Source: Silanimonas sp021297925
Lineage (GTDB): Bacteria > Pseudomonadota > Gammaproteobacteria > Xanthomonadales > Xanthomonadaceae
Length of the DNA stretch: 64,000 bases
Direction: 5' to 3'
Assembly: GCA_027532825.1 (NCBI GenBank)
Contig: JAPZTL010000009.1
Span: 186,001-250,000 of the forward strand
In this document: in pieces, positions 8,468 through 16,350 of the stretch
How positions within the stretch are numbered: position 1 is the first letter of the stretch
How the letters are laid out: every line of letters starts with the position of its first letter
Position numbers and translations under genes: made by a program
The notes under the pieces: generated by a model
Databases searched by the model: none
What the model saw: only the letters and a program-made list of their open reading frames with translations
What the model was told of the DNA's origin: nothing

Positions 8468-10705
8468 TCAGAACGACGCGGTGACGGTGACGCGGGCGTT
8501 GCGCCCGGGCCGGGTGAAGCGGTCGAGCACGGTCGAGGACGCCGGCACGCCGGCGGTGTCGGCGGCGTCCCACACGCGGCGATCGGCGAGGTTGAAGACC
8601 GCGGCCTCCACGCGCCACGAGGGCGTCAGATCCCAGTCGGCAACGAGGTCGAGCAGGGCGTATCCCGGCGCAACGAACGCGGAGGGGTTGGCGACGTCAT
8701 CGGGGCGTGCGGCGGCACTGGCGATCAGTTCGATGCCGCCGGCGTCGCCGCGCCATCCCGCGCCGACCACGACCCGCAGGGGATCGACCGACGCCAGCCA
8801 CGCATCGGCCGTGCGGTCCACGCCGCGGGTGCGGCTGGCGGCGAATCGAAGGACGCCGCCTCGCCAGCCCAGGGCGTCCAGCGTGACGCGTGCGCTGGCC
8901 TCCGCACCCCATGTATCGACGCGCGACAGGTTCACCGACTGGAACAGCAGCAGGCCGGTGGCAGGATCGATCCCGACGTTGCGGCGCGATTCGATGAAGT
9001 CACGGTAGCGGGTGGCATGGAGCGTCGCGGTCCATTGCAGGACGCCGTGGTCGCCGCGCAGGCCGGCATCGAGGCCCCGACTGGTCTCGGGCTTGAGGTC
9101 GGGATTCGGCAAGGCCGCGTAGCCGGAGGCCACGTTGGTGAAGCCCAGGTTGGCATCGTCGTAAGGCGGCGCGCGGAAGCCGGCGGCGGCGTTCGCATAG
9201 AAGGTCACGTCGGTGGAGACAGACCGGACCAGCCCGAGCTTCGGGCTCCACCGGCGCGCCCCCAGGCCGACCGGGACGAACCCCGGGTTGTCGCCGGCGA
9301 AGATCGGATCGAGACGTGGATCGAGCCGGTAGTCGTCGTACCGGAGCGCGGGGACGAGGCGCAGATCGCCGCCGGCCAACGGCACGTCGGCCTGCACGAA
9401 GACGCCCCATTCGCGCGTCCGGCTTAGGGGGAAATCGCGCACCGGGAAGACGTCGGGGAAGATCGTGCCGCTGACCGCCCCCGTGGTGAGGTTGATGCTC
9501 CGGCCGTCGCGCTTCTGCTGGATGTCCGTTCCGGTGACCTGCAGGCCGTAGAGCAGGTCGACCCCGCCGATCGCCTTCTCGAGGCCCAGGTCGAGGCCGT
9601 CCTCGCGCTGGGAGAGGTCGAACAGGCGCTCCCGGCGCGTGGGGTTCACCGCCATGTTGCCGACGATCGAGGCGCGCTGCTCCACCGTTCGCTGTTCCGT
9701 CGTGCTGTCCTGCCGGTGGATCTGCCACCGCAGGGTGTCCGCCATCGCATGGCCGATCGCGTGCACGCCGTCCACGGACATCCGGGCCCGGGTCTTGCGG
9801 TCATCGGCGTCGAGCGAGGCCACCCGCGTGCGCTGCCCGAACACCACGGTGTCGCCGCGGCCCGAGAGCACGCCGGTCGTGGCCAAGGTCTCCCCCGCAT
9901 CGAGGGTGAACCGCAGCCGGTCGCCACCACCGAGGTCGTACAGCAGCTTGCCCAGCAAGGCCCGCTGCCGCTGGTCGCTGGGGTTCGCCGCGGTGCGCGT
10001 GGCATCCGGGGCCTCGCGCGTACCCGCGTTCTCCGATTGATGGCCGTCGCGGGCCTGCGCGTGCATGAGCCACGACCAGTCGCCCTCACGGCCCGCCATC
10101 GTCAGCCCGAGGCGGGTGCTGTCGTCGACGCTGGACGCGCCCGCCCTCACCCGGCCGGCGAAACGCCTGTCGCCGTCGAGAAGGTCGTCCGGGTCGAGGG
10201 TGACGAATCGAACCGTGCCGCCGAGGGCATCGGAGCCGTAGAGCGCGCTGGCAGGGCCGCGCAGGACTTCGGCCTGCTTCAGGATCGACACGTCGACGGC
10301 GTCGCGATCGGCATTGGCGAAGCTGCCGATGCTGAACGCATCCGCCACGTTCACGCCGTCCACCTGGAGCTGCACGCGGTTGCCGCCGAGGCCGCGGATG
10401 CGGACATCGCCGAGGCCGAACCGCCCGTAGCTCCCGGTCACGGCCACCGACGGTTCGTAGCGGAAGAGGTCGCGCAGGTCCTGGGCCTGCGTCCGCTCGA
10501 TCTCAGCGCGCGGCACCACGCCGACGGTGGCCGGCGCGGTGGCGAGGGCCACCTCGCTGCGGGTGGCGACGACCACCACCGCGTCGAGCACCGCGGCCTC
10601 GGCCGCGGGGCCGGGCGAAGCGACGACGGTGGCCGTCGAGGAGGATGCCGAGAAGACGGCGGACAGCGCGACGCCGACCGCCACCGCGACGATGCGGGGA
10701 CGCAT
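8468..10705 (-). CDS. TonB-dependent heme/hemoglobin receptor
   Basis: A 745-residue outer-membrane receptor. ATG 10705 was chosen because GGAG lies six bases upstream; a TTG further up has no such site. In order: signal peptide (about 1-30), TonB-box-like DAVVVVATRS, plug domain (about 60-170, with LRDLFRYEPSVAV, VRIRGLGGNRVQ and LRGPASALYGSDALGG), then a beta-barrel ending in a C-terminal phenylalanine (VTASF). The heme-receptor signatures FRAP (AAGFRAPPYDD) and NPDL (LPNPDLKPETS) are both present, which favours heme or hemoglobin over siderophores. hemP lies upstream in the same operon behind a strong Fur box. Transport needs TonB-ExbBD from elsewhere. Confidence 0.92.
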   Translation of the reverse strand: MRPRIVAVAVGVALSAVFSASSSTATVVASPGPAAEAAVLDAVVVVATRSEVALATAPATVGVVPRAEIERTQAQDLRDLFRYEPSVAVTGSYGRFGLGDVRIRGLGGNRVQLQVDGVNVADAFSIGSFANADRDAVDVSILKQAEVLRGPASALYGSDALGGTVRFVTLDPDDLLDGDRRFAGRVRAGASSVDDSTRLGLTMAGREGDWSWLMHAQARDGHQSENAGTREAPDATRTAANPSDQRQRALLGKLLYDLGGGDRLRFTLDAGETLATTGVLSGRGDTVVFGQRTRVASLDADDRKTRARMSVDGVHAIGHAMADTLRWQIHRQDSTTEQRTVEQRASIVGNMAVNPTRRERLFDLSQREDGLDLGLEKAIGGVDLLYGLQVTGTDIQQKRDGRSINLTTGAVSGTIFPDVFPVRDFPLSRTREWGVFVQADVPLAGGDLRLVPALRYDDYRLDPRLDPIFAGDNPGFVPVGLGARRWSPKLGLVRSVSTDVTFYANAAAGFRAPPYDDANLGFTNVASGYAALPNPDLKPETSRGLDAGLRGDHGVLQWTATLHATRYRDFIESRRNVGIDPATGLLLFQSVNLSRVDTWGAEASARVTLDALGWRGGVLRFAASRTRGVDRTADAWLASVDPLRVVVGAGWRGDAGGIELIASAAARPDDVANPSAFVAPGYALLDLVADWDLTPSWRVEAAVFNLADRRVWDAADTAGVPASSTVLDRFTRPGRNARVTVTASF

Positions 10706-10820
10706 GGAAGACTCCAAGGGTTCGGGAGGGAACCGGCGGAGCGGGCGTCCGGCGGAGAGGGGCCGGGGCTGGCGACCGGAGACCGTCGCAGACGGTCAGG
10801 GGCAAGGAAGGGTCAGCGGA

Positions 10821-11021
10821 TCACTTCACGAGGATCAGCTTGTCGCTCCGGGTGTGGCGGAGGCGATAGACCTTGTCGCCGTGGACGATCTCGATCTCAC
10901 GCGCCCCGCCGAGAAGCGCCCGGCTGTCGAGCGACGGCGGCGGGGATCCGGCCGCCGGCCGCGCGACGGCGGCGAGGCGGGCGGGGCTGGGCGGCAGCGG
11001 GGGAAGGTCGACGATGGGCAT
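10821..11021 (-). CDS. hemP: Hemin uptake protein HemP
   Basis: 66 residues. The C-terminal half (LLGGAREIEIVHGDKVYRL, then RHTRSDKLILVK) fits the HemP/HmuP family, with its conserved basic end. The N-terminal half is a Pro/Ala-rich extension. GGAG sits six bases before ATG 11021. HemP proteins are small accessory factors, thought to help activate expression of the heme receptor. The receptor gene follows 115 bp downstream and the Fur box is 32 bp upstream of the start, so this is the first gene of the operon. Confidence 0.9.
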   Translation of the reverse strand: MPIVDLPPLPPSPARLAAVARPAAGSPPPSLDSRALLGGAREIEIVHGDKVYRLRHTRSDKLILVK

Positions 11022-11052
11022 GGCGCGCTCCGGAGGGGATGGCGAAGCAAAT

Positions 11053-11071
11053 GATAATGGTTCCCATTATC
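11053..11071 (-). promoter_or_regulatory. Fur box controlling hemP-receptor operon
   Basis: A perfect inverted repeat, GATAATGG then TTC then CCATTATC, of the size and base content of the 19-bp Fur operator. It starts 32 bp upstream of hemP and 30 bp from the stop of the gene behind it, so it can only serve the leftward heme operon. Strong repression in iron-replete cells is expected. Confidence 0.9.
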
Positions 11072-11100
11072 TGGTCAAGCCCCCTCCAGCCCCCCGGCCC

Positions 11101-12072
11101 TCACCCGACGGCGGCCTCGATCCGCGCCTTCAAGCCCGCATCGAGGTGCGGCAGCACGTCGAGCGCCCGCAGGTTCTGGGCGAGCTGTTCGGGCTTCGTC
11201 GCGCCCAGCAGCACGCTTGAGACGTTCGGATTGGCGAGGCACCACGCGATCGCGAGCGGCGCGGGCTCGACGCCGATCTCCTGTGCCACGGCGATGAAGC
11301 GCTGCACGCGGCCCAGCGTCGCGGCCCCCTCGTCGCCCTGCACCTTCTTCTGCAGCCACTCGTAGCCCGGCGTCGCCAGGCGCGAATCAGCCGGGATGCC
11401 GGCGGCGTACTTGCCGGTCAACAGTCCCGAGGCCAGCGGCGACCACGTGGTCGTGCCGAGCCCGATCGAGGCGTACAGCGGCGCGTACTCGCGCTCGACG
11501 CGATCGCGATGCAGCAGGCTGTATTGTGGCTGCTCCATGCTCGGGCCGACGAGGTGGTGCGCCTTGGCGATGCGATCGGCTTCGGCGATCGCGTCGGCCG
11601 ACCATTCGGACGTGCCCCAGTACAGCACCTTGCCGGCGCGCACGAGCTGGTCCATCGCCCAGACCGTCTCGTCGACGGGCGTCTCAGGATCAGGGCGGTG
11701 GCAGAAGAACAGGTCGAGGTAGTCGACGCGCAAGCGCTTCAGCGCGGCATCGCAGGCATCGCGGATGTGCTTGCGCGACAGCCCCCGCTGCATGGGCGTC
11801 GGTTCGGCCGCCGCGCCGAAGAACACCTTGCTGGTGACGGCATAGGCGTCGCGCGGGAAACGCATGTCGGCGAGGACGTCGCCCATGATCCGCTCGGCCT
11901 CGCCCTTGGCGTAGGTCTCGGCGTTGTCGAACAGGTTGATGCCGGCGTCGAAGGCCTGCGTGATCAGGCGGCGGGCGTCGCTGCGGCCGAGCGACGTACC
12001 GAAAGTGACCCACGCCCCGAAACCGAGGGCGGAGACCTGCAGGCCGGTTCGGCCCAGACGGCGGTAGAGCAT
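11101..12072 (-). CDS. Aldo/keto reductase (Kv-beta / YghZ-like)
   Basis: 323 residues, NADPH-dependent carbonyl reductase fold. The catalytic tetrad is complete: D49 and Y54 (LFDNAETY), K82 (VTSK) and H125 (LFFCH). The phrases FGAWVTFG, LRVDYLDLFFCHRPDPETP and EQPQYSLLHRDRVE place it near the YghZ/potassium-channel beta-subunit group. Later residues around SSVLLGATKPEQLAQN bind the cofactor's 2'-phosphate. It is a single gene: the Fur box and hemP lie past its stop, and a different family is divergent on the other side. Physiological substrate cannot be read from sequence; methylglyoxal-type aldehydes are typical for the group. Confidence 0.92.
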   Translation of the reverse strand: MLYRRLGRTGLQVSALGFGAWVTFGTSLGRSDARRLITQAFDAGINLFDNAETYAKGEAERIMGDVLADMRFPRDAYAVTSKVFFGAAAEPTPMQRGLSRKHIRDACDAALKRLRVDYLDLFFCHRPDPETPVDETVWAMDQLVRAGKVLYWGTSEWSADAIAEADRIAKAHHLVGPSMEQPQYSLLHRDRVEREYAPLYASIGLGTTTWSPLASGLLTGKYAAGIPADSRLATPGYEWLQKKVQGDEGAATLGRVQRFIAVAQEIGVEPAPLAIAWCLANPNVSSVLLGATKPEQLAQNLRALDVLPHLDAGLKARIEAAVG

Positions 12073-12221
12073 GGCGACCTCGAGGGTGTGCGGAGCCAGC
12101 GGAGTCTAGCCTGCGCCGCGTGAGGGGCCCGCCCCGTTGAAGCGCCTCGCATCGCCCGGTACGGTCGCGTTGCGCTCCCGCGCACCGAAAGCCCCCCCAA
12201 TCCCGGCAGGACGCCCGCCCC

Positions 12222-13271
12222 ATGCGCATCGCCCGAATGGCCCTCCCGATCCTGCTGGTGCTCGGCGTCGTCGGTGCCGTGGGCTGGTGGGCGATGCGAC
12301 ACGAGGCGGTGCCGGTGCCGGCGCCGGCGGAGGATCTTGCGCGGGCCGCGGTGGCAGAGCCGACGCCGCAGCCTCCGCCGCCGTCGCCCGAAGCCACGCC
12401 GAAGGTCGTGTTGCCCGAGCCTCGTCTCGACAGCGAAGGCCTACCACCGAGGGAACATTCTTGGATCGAGCAATGGCCTGCACTGGTCGCCGCCGCTGAC
12501 GCGGGCGACGGCCGCGCCGCTTGCCGATTGGCGTTCGCGGCGATCGAGTGCATCGGACCGGACGTCGAACTCGGGCCCGACGACTTCGCCCATGAGCAGG
12601 ACAGCAGCCAGACGATGCTGGGCCAGCGGCGCGCGGTGCTCGAGTCCGTGCCGCCCGAACTGCGGCGCTATCTGGAACGGGCCATCGATGCCGAGCTCGC
12701 GGAGCGCAGCACGGCCTACGAACGCCATGTGGCGAGCCGGCGGGCGTGCCAAGGCCTGCCGGATCCGACCCCGGAGGCCTTGCTGGGATGGTTCCGGCAA
12801 GCGGCGCAGGCGGGACACCCTGCGGCTCTCGCAGCTTGGGTACAGGGCGTCCCGTTCATCGCCTACATCGGCATGGCGGCAGCGCAAACGCCCGGGTCAG
12901 GCCCCGGATTCGCCTGGGTGCGCAGCAACGAGTTCCAGCACTGGCGCCGCGAAGCCGCTGCCTACCGGCAGGCGGGCCTCGCCCGTGGCGACCTCGCCCT
13001 GCTCAGGGCGGAGCTCAGCCCCTCGACCGGCCCGTTCATCGACCTCGTGGAGACGCCCGACCCGCGACGCCGAGCGGCAGCGTTGCGTGCCTTCACGTTG
13101 CTGCATGTCGATGGCCCGGTGCCAAGCACGACGGATCTGGGCCTGTCCCCCGCCGATGCAACCATCGCCGACGCCTGGTCCGACGAATGGGCCGCCGCCT
13201 CACGCCGGCGCGGGGACGCCGCCCTTGCGGGAGCAAGCCGCTCACCGTCTGCCCGGGAGGATTGCCCGTGA
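12222..13271 (+). CDS. Four-cysteine membrane-anchored protein, paralogue A
   Basis: 349 residues, not recognised as a named family. An N-terminal hydrophobic anchor (about 6-26), a Pro/Ala linker (about 30-70), then a helical domain. It shares with the genes at 13268 and 15212 a C-x8-C pair (C101, C110), a third cysteine (C176) and one at the extreme C-terminus (C348). It also shares the phrases DAGDGRAAC, FRQAAQAGHPAA and FQHWRREAAA. The spacing resembles degenerate Sel1/TPR-type helical repeats (AGxxxAA). Disulfide bonding and periplasmic location are inferred from the anchor and cysteines. Its TGA overlaps the GTG start of paralogue B by four bases. No enzymatic motif was seen. Confidence 0.8.
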   Translation: MRIARMALPILLVLGVVGAVGWWAMRHEAVPVPAPAEDLARAAVAEPTPQPPPPSPEATPKVVLPEPRLDSEGLPPREHSWIEQWPALVAAADAGDGRAACRLAFAAIECIGPDVELGPDDFAHEQDSSQTMLGQRRAVLESVPPELRRYLERAIDAELAERSTAYERHVASRRACQGLPDPTPEALLGWFRQAAQAGHPAALAAWVQGVPFIAYIGMAAAQTPGSGPGFAWVRSNEFQHWRREAAAYRQAGLARGDLALLRAELSPSTGPFIDLVETPDPRRRAAALRAFTLLHVDGPVPSTTDLGLSPADATIADAWSDEWAAASRRRGDAALAGASRSPSAREDCP

Positions 13272-14347
13272 CCCGCACCTCGCCTCGTCACGCGCCCCGC
13301 TTTGTCCTCGCTGGAGGGCTGGTCGTGGCGCTCCTCGGTGTCGCGTGGTGGGGCGTGCATCAAGCTTCGCCGCACGGCGTCGCACCGGGCGCCATCACCT
13401 CGCCTGCCGAGGCCGGCGCGCCGTCAACGGAGGCACGGCCAACGTCGGCCGAGCCTGTTGCCGACGCCATTGCGCCGGCACCGAGCCCCATCACCATGCC
13501 CCCTGCGGGCTTGCCCCTGCCAGACGTCCGCCGGCAGTTGGAACGCGCCGCGCGCGAGGGCCATGCCGGCGCCGCCTGCCGCATTGCGGTCGAGACGATG
13601 CGCTGCCTGTGGGCCAAGAGGATGAGTCAGGGCTCGGGCGATCTTGCACGCCCCTCGGCCCGCACCAGCACGCCTTCGCCTTTTGACGTCGTTTGGATTG
13701 TCGAATCAGGGGCGAGCAGCGAGGCCGTTCGTCAAGCGCTGTCACCCTACGCCGAACGCGCCGCCCGCTGCGGCTCGATCACGCCGGCACAGATCGGCGA
13801 AGCCCTGCGCTTCCTCCGTGGCAGCGCGCTGGCCGGCGTGCGCGATGCCCAGCGGATGTACGGTCTTGGCGAGCCGTGGTGGCTCACGGCCCCCGGTGCG
13901 ATGGCGCATCCCGCCTTCGACGCTTGGCTGCAGGAGGCGCCGGCGGTGCTGGCGGCGATGCTCGCGTCCGGCGACCCGCTGGCGCCGGGCCTGCTCGCCT
14001 CCGCGTACGGCGGGGAGACGTGGACCTCCGCCGCGTTTCCCCTCGACCGTGAACGCGCCGCCACCTACGCGCTACTGGCCGAACGCATCGCACCGCCAAG
14101 CGGCAGCCCTTCGCGCGTGTCGACGTACCTCGCGCCGCTGTCGACCGAGGCCCGCGACCGGGCGAAGGCGGAAGCGGATCGGATCTTCGGAACGCTGTAC
14201 GGCGGGCGCCTCCAACCGGACGCCCGGGCGGCGCCGCTGGCGATCTTCGTCGCGCTGGCCGACAGCATGGACACCGGCGGCGCCCGGGAACGCGGCAGCG
14301 GCCGCGCACCGTGCGGCCCGGTCGACATCCCCCCACCACGACGCTAA
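13268..14347 (+). CDS. Four-cysteine membrane-anchored protein, paralogue B
   Basis: 359 residues from a GTG that overlaps the upstream stop (GTGA), the likely result of translational coupling. The frame is open further upstream but inside paralogue A. Architecture repeats that of A: anchor at about 11-30, a long Ala/Pro/Thr linker to about 80, then a helical domain with C104, C113, C168 and C349. Matching phrases are GHAGAAC, LRGSALAGVRDAQ and FDAWLQEAPAVLAAM. Identity to A is low by eye apart from these landmarks, so duplication is old or divergence fast. Function unknown. A manganese riboswitch starts within about 5-15 bp of its stop. Confidence 0.78.
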   Translation: MTRTSPRHAPRFVLAGGLVVALLGVAWWGVHQASPHGVAPGAITSPAEAGAPSTEARPTSAEPVADAIAPAPSPITMPPAGLPLPDVRRQLERAAREGHAGAACRIAVETMRCLWAKRMSQGSGDLARPSARTSTPSPFDVVWIVESGASSEAVRQALSPYAERAARCGSITPAQIGEALRFLRGSALAGVRDAQRMYGLGEPWWLTAPGAMAHPAFDAWLQEAPAVLAAMLASGDPLAPGLLASAYGGETWTSAAFPLDRERAATYALLAERIAPPSGSPSRVSTYLAPLSTEARDRAKAEADRIFGTLYGGRLQPDARAAPLAIFVALADSMDTGGARERGSGRAPCGPVDIPPPRR

Positions 14348-14351
14348 GCTG

Positions 14352-14510
14352 CGCCACCCTTCGGGGAGTAGCCCTGCCGGTTCGCCGGCACCGCGCGTCA
14401 ACATGCTTGGCCTGCACCGGCCATGGCGCGCGACCTACGCCACGGCGATGCCGTGCGGCAGCGGGCAAGACCGGAGACCCCACGGGCGCCTGTGACCGGG
14501 CCGCCTGCGT
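14352..14510 (+). ncRNA. yybP-ykoY manganese riboswitch
   Basis: The conserved elements of this class occur in order: GGGGAGTAGC (14363-14372), then a GCCGG-TTC-GCCGGC-like hairpin, then TCAACAT (14398-14404), a variable arm, and GCAAGACC (14465-14472). The two conserved loops bring Mn2+ between the coaxial legs in known structures. It ends roughly 50-70 bases before the ATG of a UPF0016 transporter at 14557, a known target class. Mn2+ binding is expected to switch that gene on. Outer boundaries are approximate because the P1 stem was traced only by eye. Confidence 0.93.
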
Positions 14511-14556
14511 GGTCTTCGTTGTCTTCCGCCTTGGTGCCCGGTCGAATGGAGCCCTG

Positions 14557-15126
14557 ATGGACGCCCTCGCCGTTTCCACTGCCGCCGTCGCGATCGCCGA
14601 GATCGGCGACAAGACCATGCTGCTCGCGCTGATCCTCGCGGCGCGCTATCGCCAGCCCTGGGCGATCGTCGCCGGCATCGCCGTGGCCACGCTCGCCAAC
14701 CACGCCCTCGCCGGCTGGGCCGGAGCCTGGGTGGCCTCGCTGGTTTCGCCCGACGTGCTCAAGTGGGGTGTCGTCGCCTGCTTCGCCGGCGTCGCCGCGT
14801 GGACGCTGATCCCCGACAAAATGGACGAGGACGAAGCCCCCAAGCCCTCGCGCTTCGGCGCCTTCCTCGCCACGACGGCTGCCTTCTTCATCGTCGAGAT
14901 CGGCGACAAAACGCAGATCGCCACGGTCGTGCTGGCCGCCAAGTACCAGCCGCTCTGGGCAGTCGTGGCTGGCACGAGCCTCGGCATGCTGCTGGCCAAC
15001 GGCCCCGTCGTGCTGCTGGGCCACCGCTATTCGGACCGCCTGCCGCTGACGGCGGCGCGCTGGGCCGCCGCGGCGCTGTTCGCCGTGCTGGCGGTGTGGG
15101 TCGCGGTGAAGGGACTGGGCGGCTGA
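14557..15126 (+). CDS. UPF0016/TMEM165-GDT1 family Mn2+ exporter (MneA-like)
   Basis: 189 residues with six hydrophobic segments in two homologous halves. Each half carries the signature E-x-G-D-K-T: E15-T20 (EIGDKT) and E114-T119 (EIGDKTQ). The halves are joined by a charged loop (PDKMDEDEAPKPSRFG). ATG 14557 is chosen because translation then starts immediately before the first motif; upstream sequence is the riboswitch. Family members move Mn2+ (and Ca2+) across membranes, and bacterial ones act as exporters protecting against excess Mn2+. The riboswitch in front makes the Mn2+ role here very likely. It stands between two paralogues of the four-cysteine family. Confidence 0.93.
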   Translation: MDALAVSTAAVAIAEIGDKTMLLALILAARYRQPWAIVAGIAVATLANHALAGWAGAWVASLVSPDVLKWGVVACFAGVAAWTLIPDKMDEDEAPKPSRFGAFLATTAAFFIVEIGDKTQIATVVLAAKYQPLWAVVAGTSLGMLLANGPVVLLGHRYSDRLPLTAARWAAAALFAVLAVWVAVKGLGG

Positions 15127-15211
15127 TGTCGGCGCTCATCGTCCCTGTCGACCCTAGCGTGCTGATCTGTCCTGGCTTAGCGTTCGGATTGCTCCTCCCA
15201 TCGAAGGAACG

Positions 15212-16264
15212 ATGAAGCGCACTCGCCTTTGGATTTCGATTGTCTTGCTGTCCGCGCTTCTGGTGAGCGCCGTCGTCATGTGGTCGCCGGGTGTTTCCCA
15301 AGAAGCGCCCCCGATCCAAACGACAGCGCAGTCACAGGCGACAACGGCCTCGGTAGATGGGACATCGGGCCCCGCCATTGCCCGCGCTGGAGAAAGTCCC
15401 CCGGCACGTAGCAAGGCCGAGCGAGCGACTTACTTTCCACTGGGTGCGGATCCCGCAACGGTTATTGCCGATCTGGCTCCAAAGGCCCAGGCCGGGGACA
15501 TGGCGGCCGCTTGCAGAGTCGCGCTGGAGCGGCTCGCGTGCGAGCAGGTCATTCGTCGCGGCCGAGAGATGTTGGAGCAGTTGCTCACGGTCGAGCAACA
15601 AGCGCTCGCCCGCGCACGAAGCGCTGGAACGCCCGAAATGGGCCGACTGCTGGCACAACGTGCCGATCGATTGGCCACACTGCAGGTTCGCCTCCTTGAA
15701 CGTCAGCGCGCTTGCTCCAACGTACCGGAGGCCAATCGTTCCGAAGGCGTCGACTGGCTCCGGCAATCGGCGCTGGCTGGCCATTCCGAATCCATCCTTC
15801 GTTATGCCTCGGGACAATCGCTCGGCATCATCGAGGGCTTAGAGGTCGAGGAAGCACGGCGTTTCGACTTCATGGGCCATCCGGGCTTCGCCGCGTGGCA
15901 ACGTGAAGCCCCATCCCTCCTGCACCGGATGCTTGCCGAAGGTCGCCCCGAGGCGGCGTTCTTCCTAGCGCTGGCCTACAGCGACGACGCCACCCCGCTA
16001 AACGGGCTGATCCGCGACGACCCGGTCGAAGCGGCGGCAATGCGCTTGGTGCTCAGTGATTTCAGGCCGGGGCCGCCGTCCTCCGACCCCCTACGAGGCC
16101 TCGACGGGCGTCAGCGGCAGATTGCGATCGCCCGGCACGCCGCGCTCCGCGAGACCATGTCGGGACGCACGATGAACCGGACGCTCCTCAACCAAGCGAC
16201 CGAGACCCCTTGGCTGGCCTTGTCGCCCGACGCGGGGTACACCAAGCCGCCCTGCCGGAATTAG
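15212..16264 (+). CDS. Four-cysteine membrane-anchored protein, paralogue C
   Basis: 350 residues: anchor at about 5-24, linker to about 75, helical domain with C101, C110, C168 and C348, the same layout as A and B. Shared phrases are QAGDMAAAC, LRQSALAGHSES and FAAWQREAPSLLHRM. The coding sequence is visibly lower in GC and less biased at third positions than its neighbours, unlike A and B. It lies 85 bp after the Mn2+ exporter, so riboswitch read-through could include it; no terminator was seen between. Function unknown; no known catalytic motif. Confidence 0.78.
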   Translation: MKRTRLWISIVLLSALLVSAVVMWSPGVSQEAPPIQTTAQSQATTASVDGTSGPAIARAGESPPARSKAERATYFPLGADPATVIADLAPKAQAGDMAAACRVALERLACEQVIRRGREMLEQLLTVEQQALARARSAGTPEMGRLLAQRADRLATLQVRLLERQRACSNVPEANRSEGVDWLRQSALAGHSESILRYASGQSLGIIEGLEVEEARRFDFMGHPGFAAWQREAPSLLHRMLAEGRPEAAFFLALAYSDDATPLNGLIRDDPVEAAAMRLVLSDFRPGPPSSDPLRGLDGRQRQIAIARHAALRETMSGRTMNRTLLNQATETPWLALSPDAGYTKPPCRN

Positions 16265-16350
16265 GCCTACCGGGCCCAGCGACGGCACCGCCCATTGCCC
16301 GCCCCGCCCCGACCCCCTACCCTGCCCCGGTCCTCCACCCGGTCATCCCG

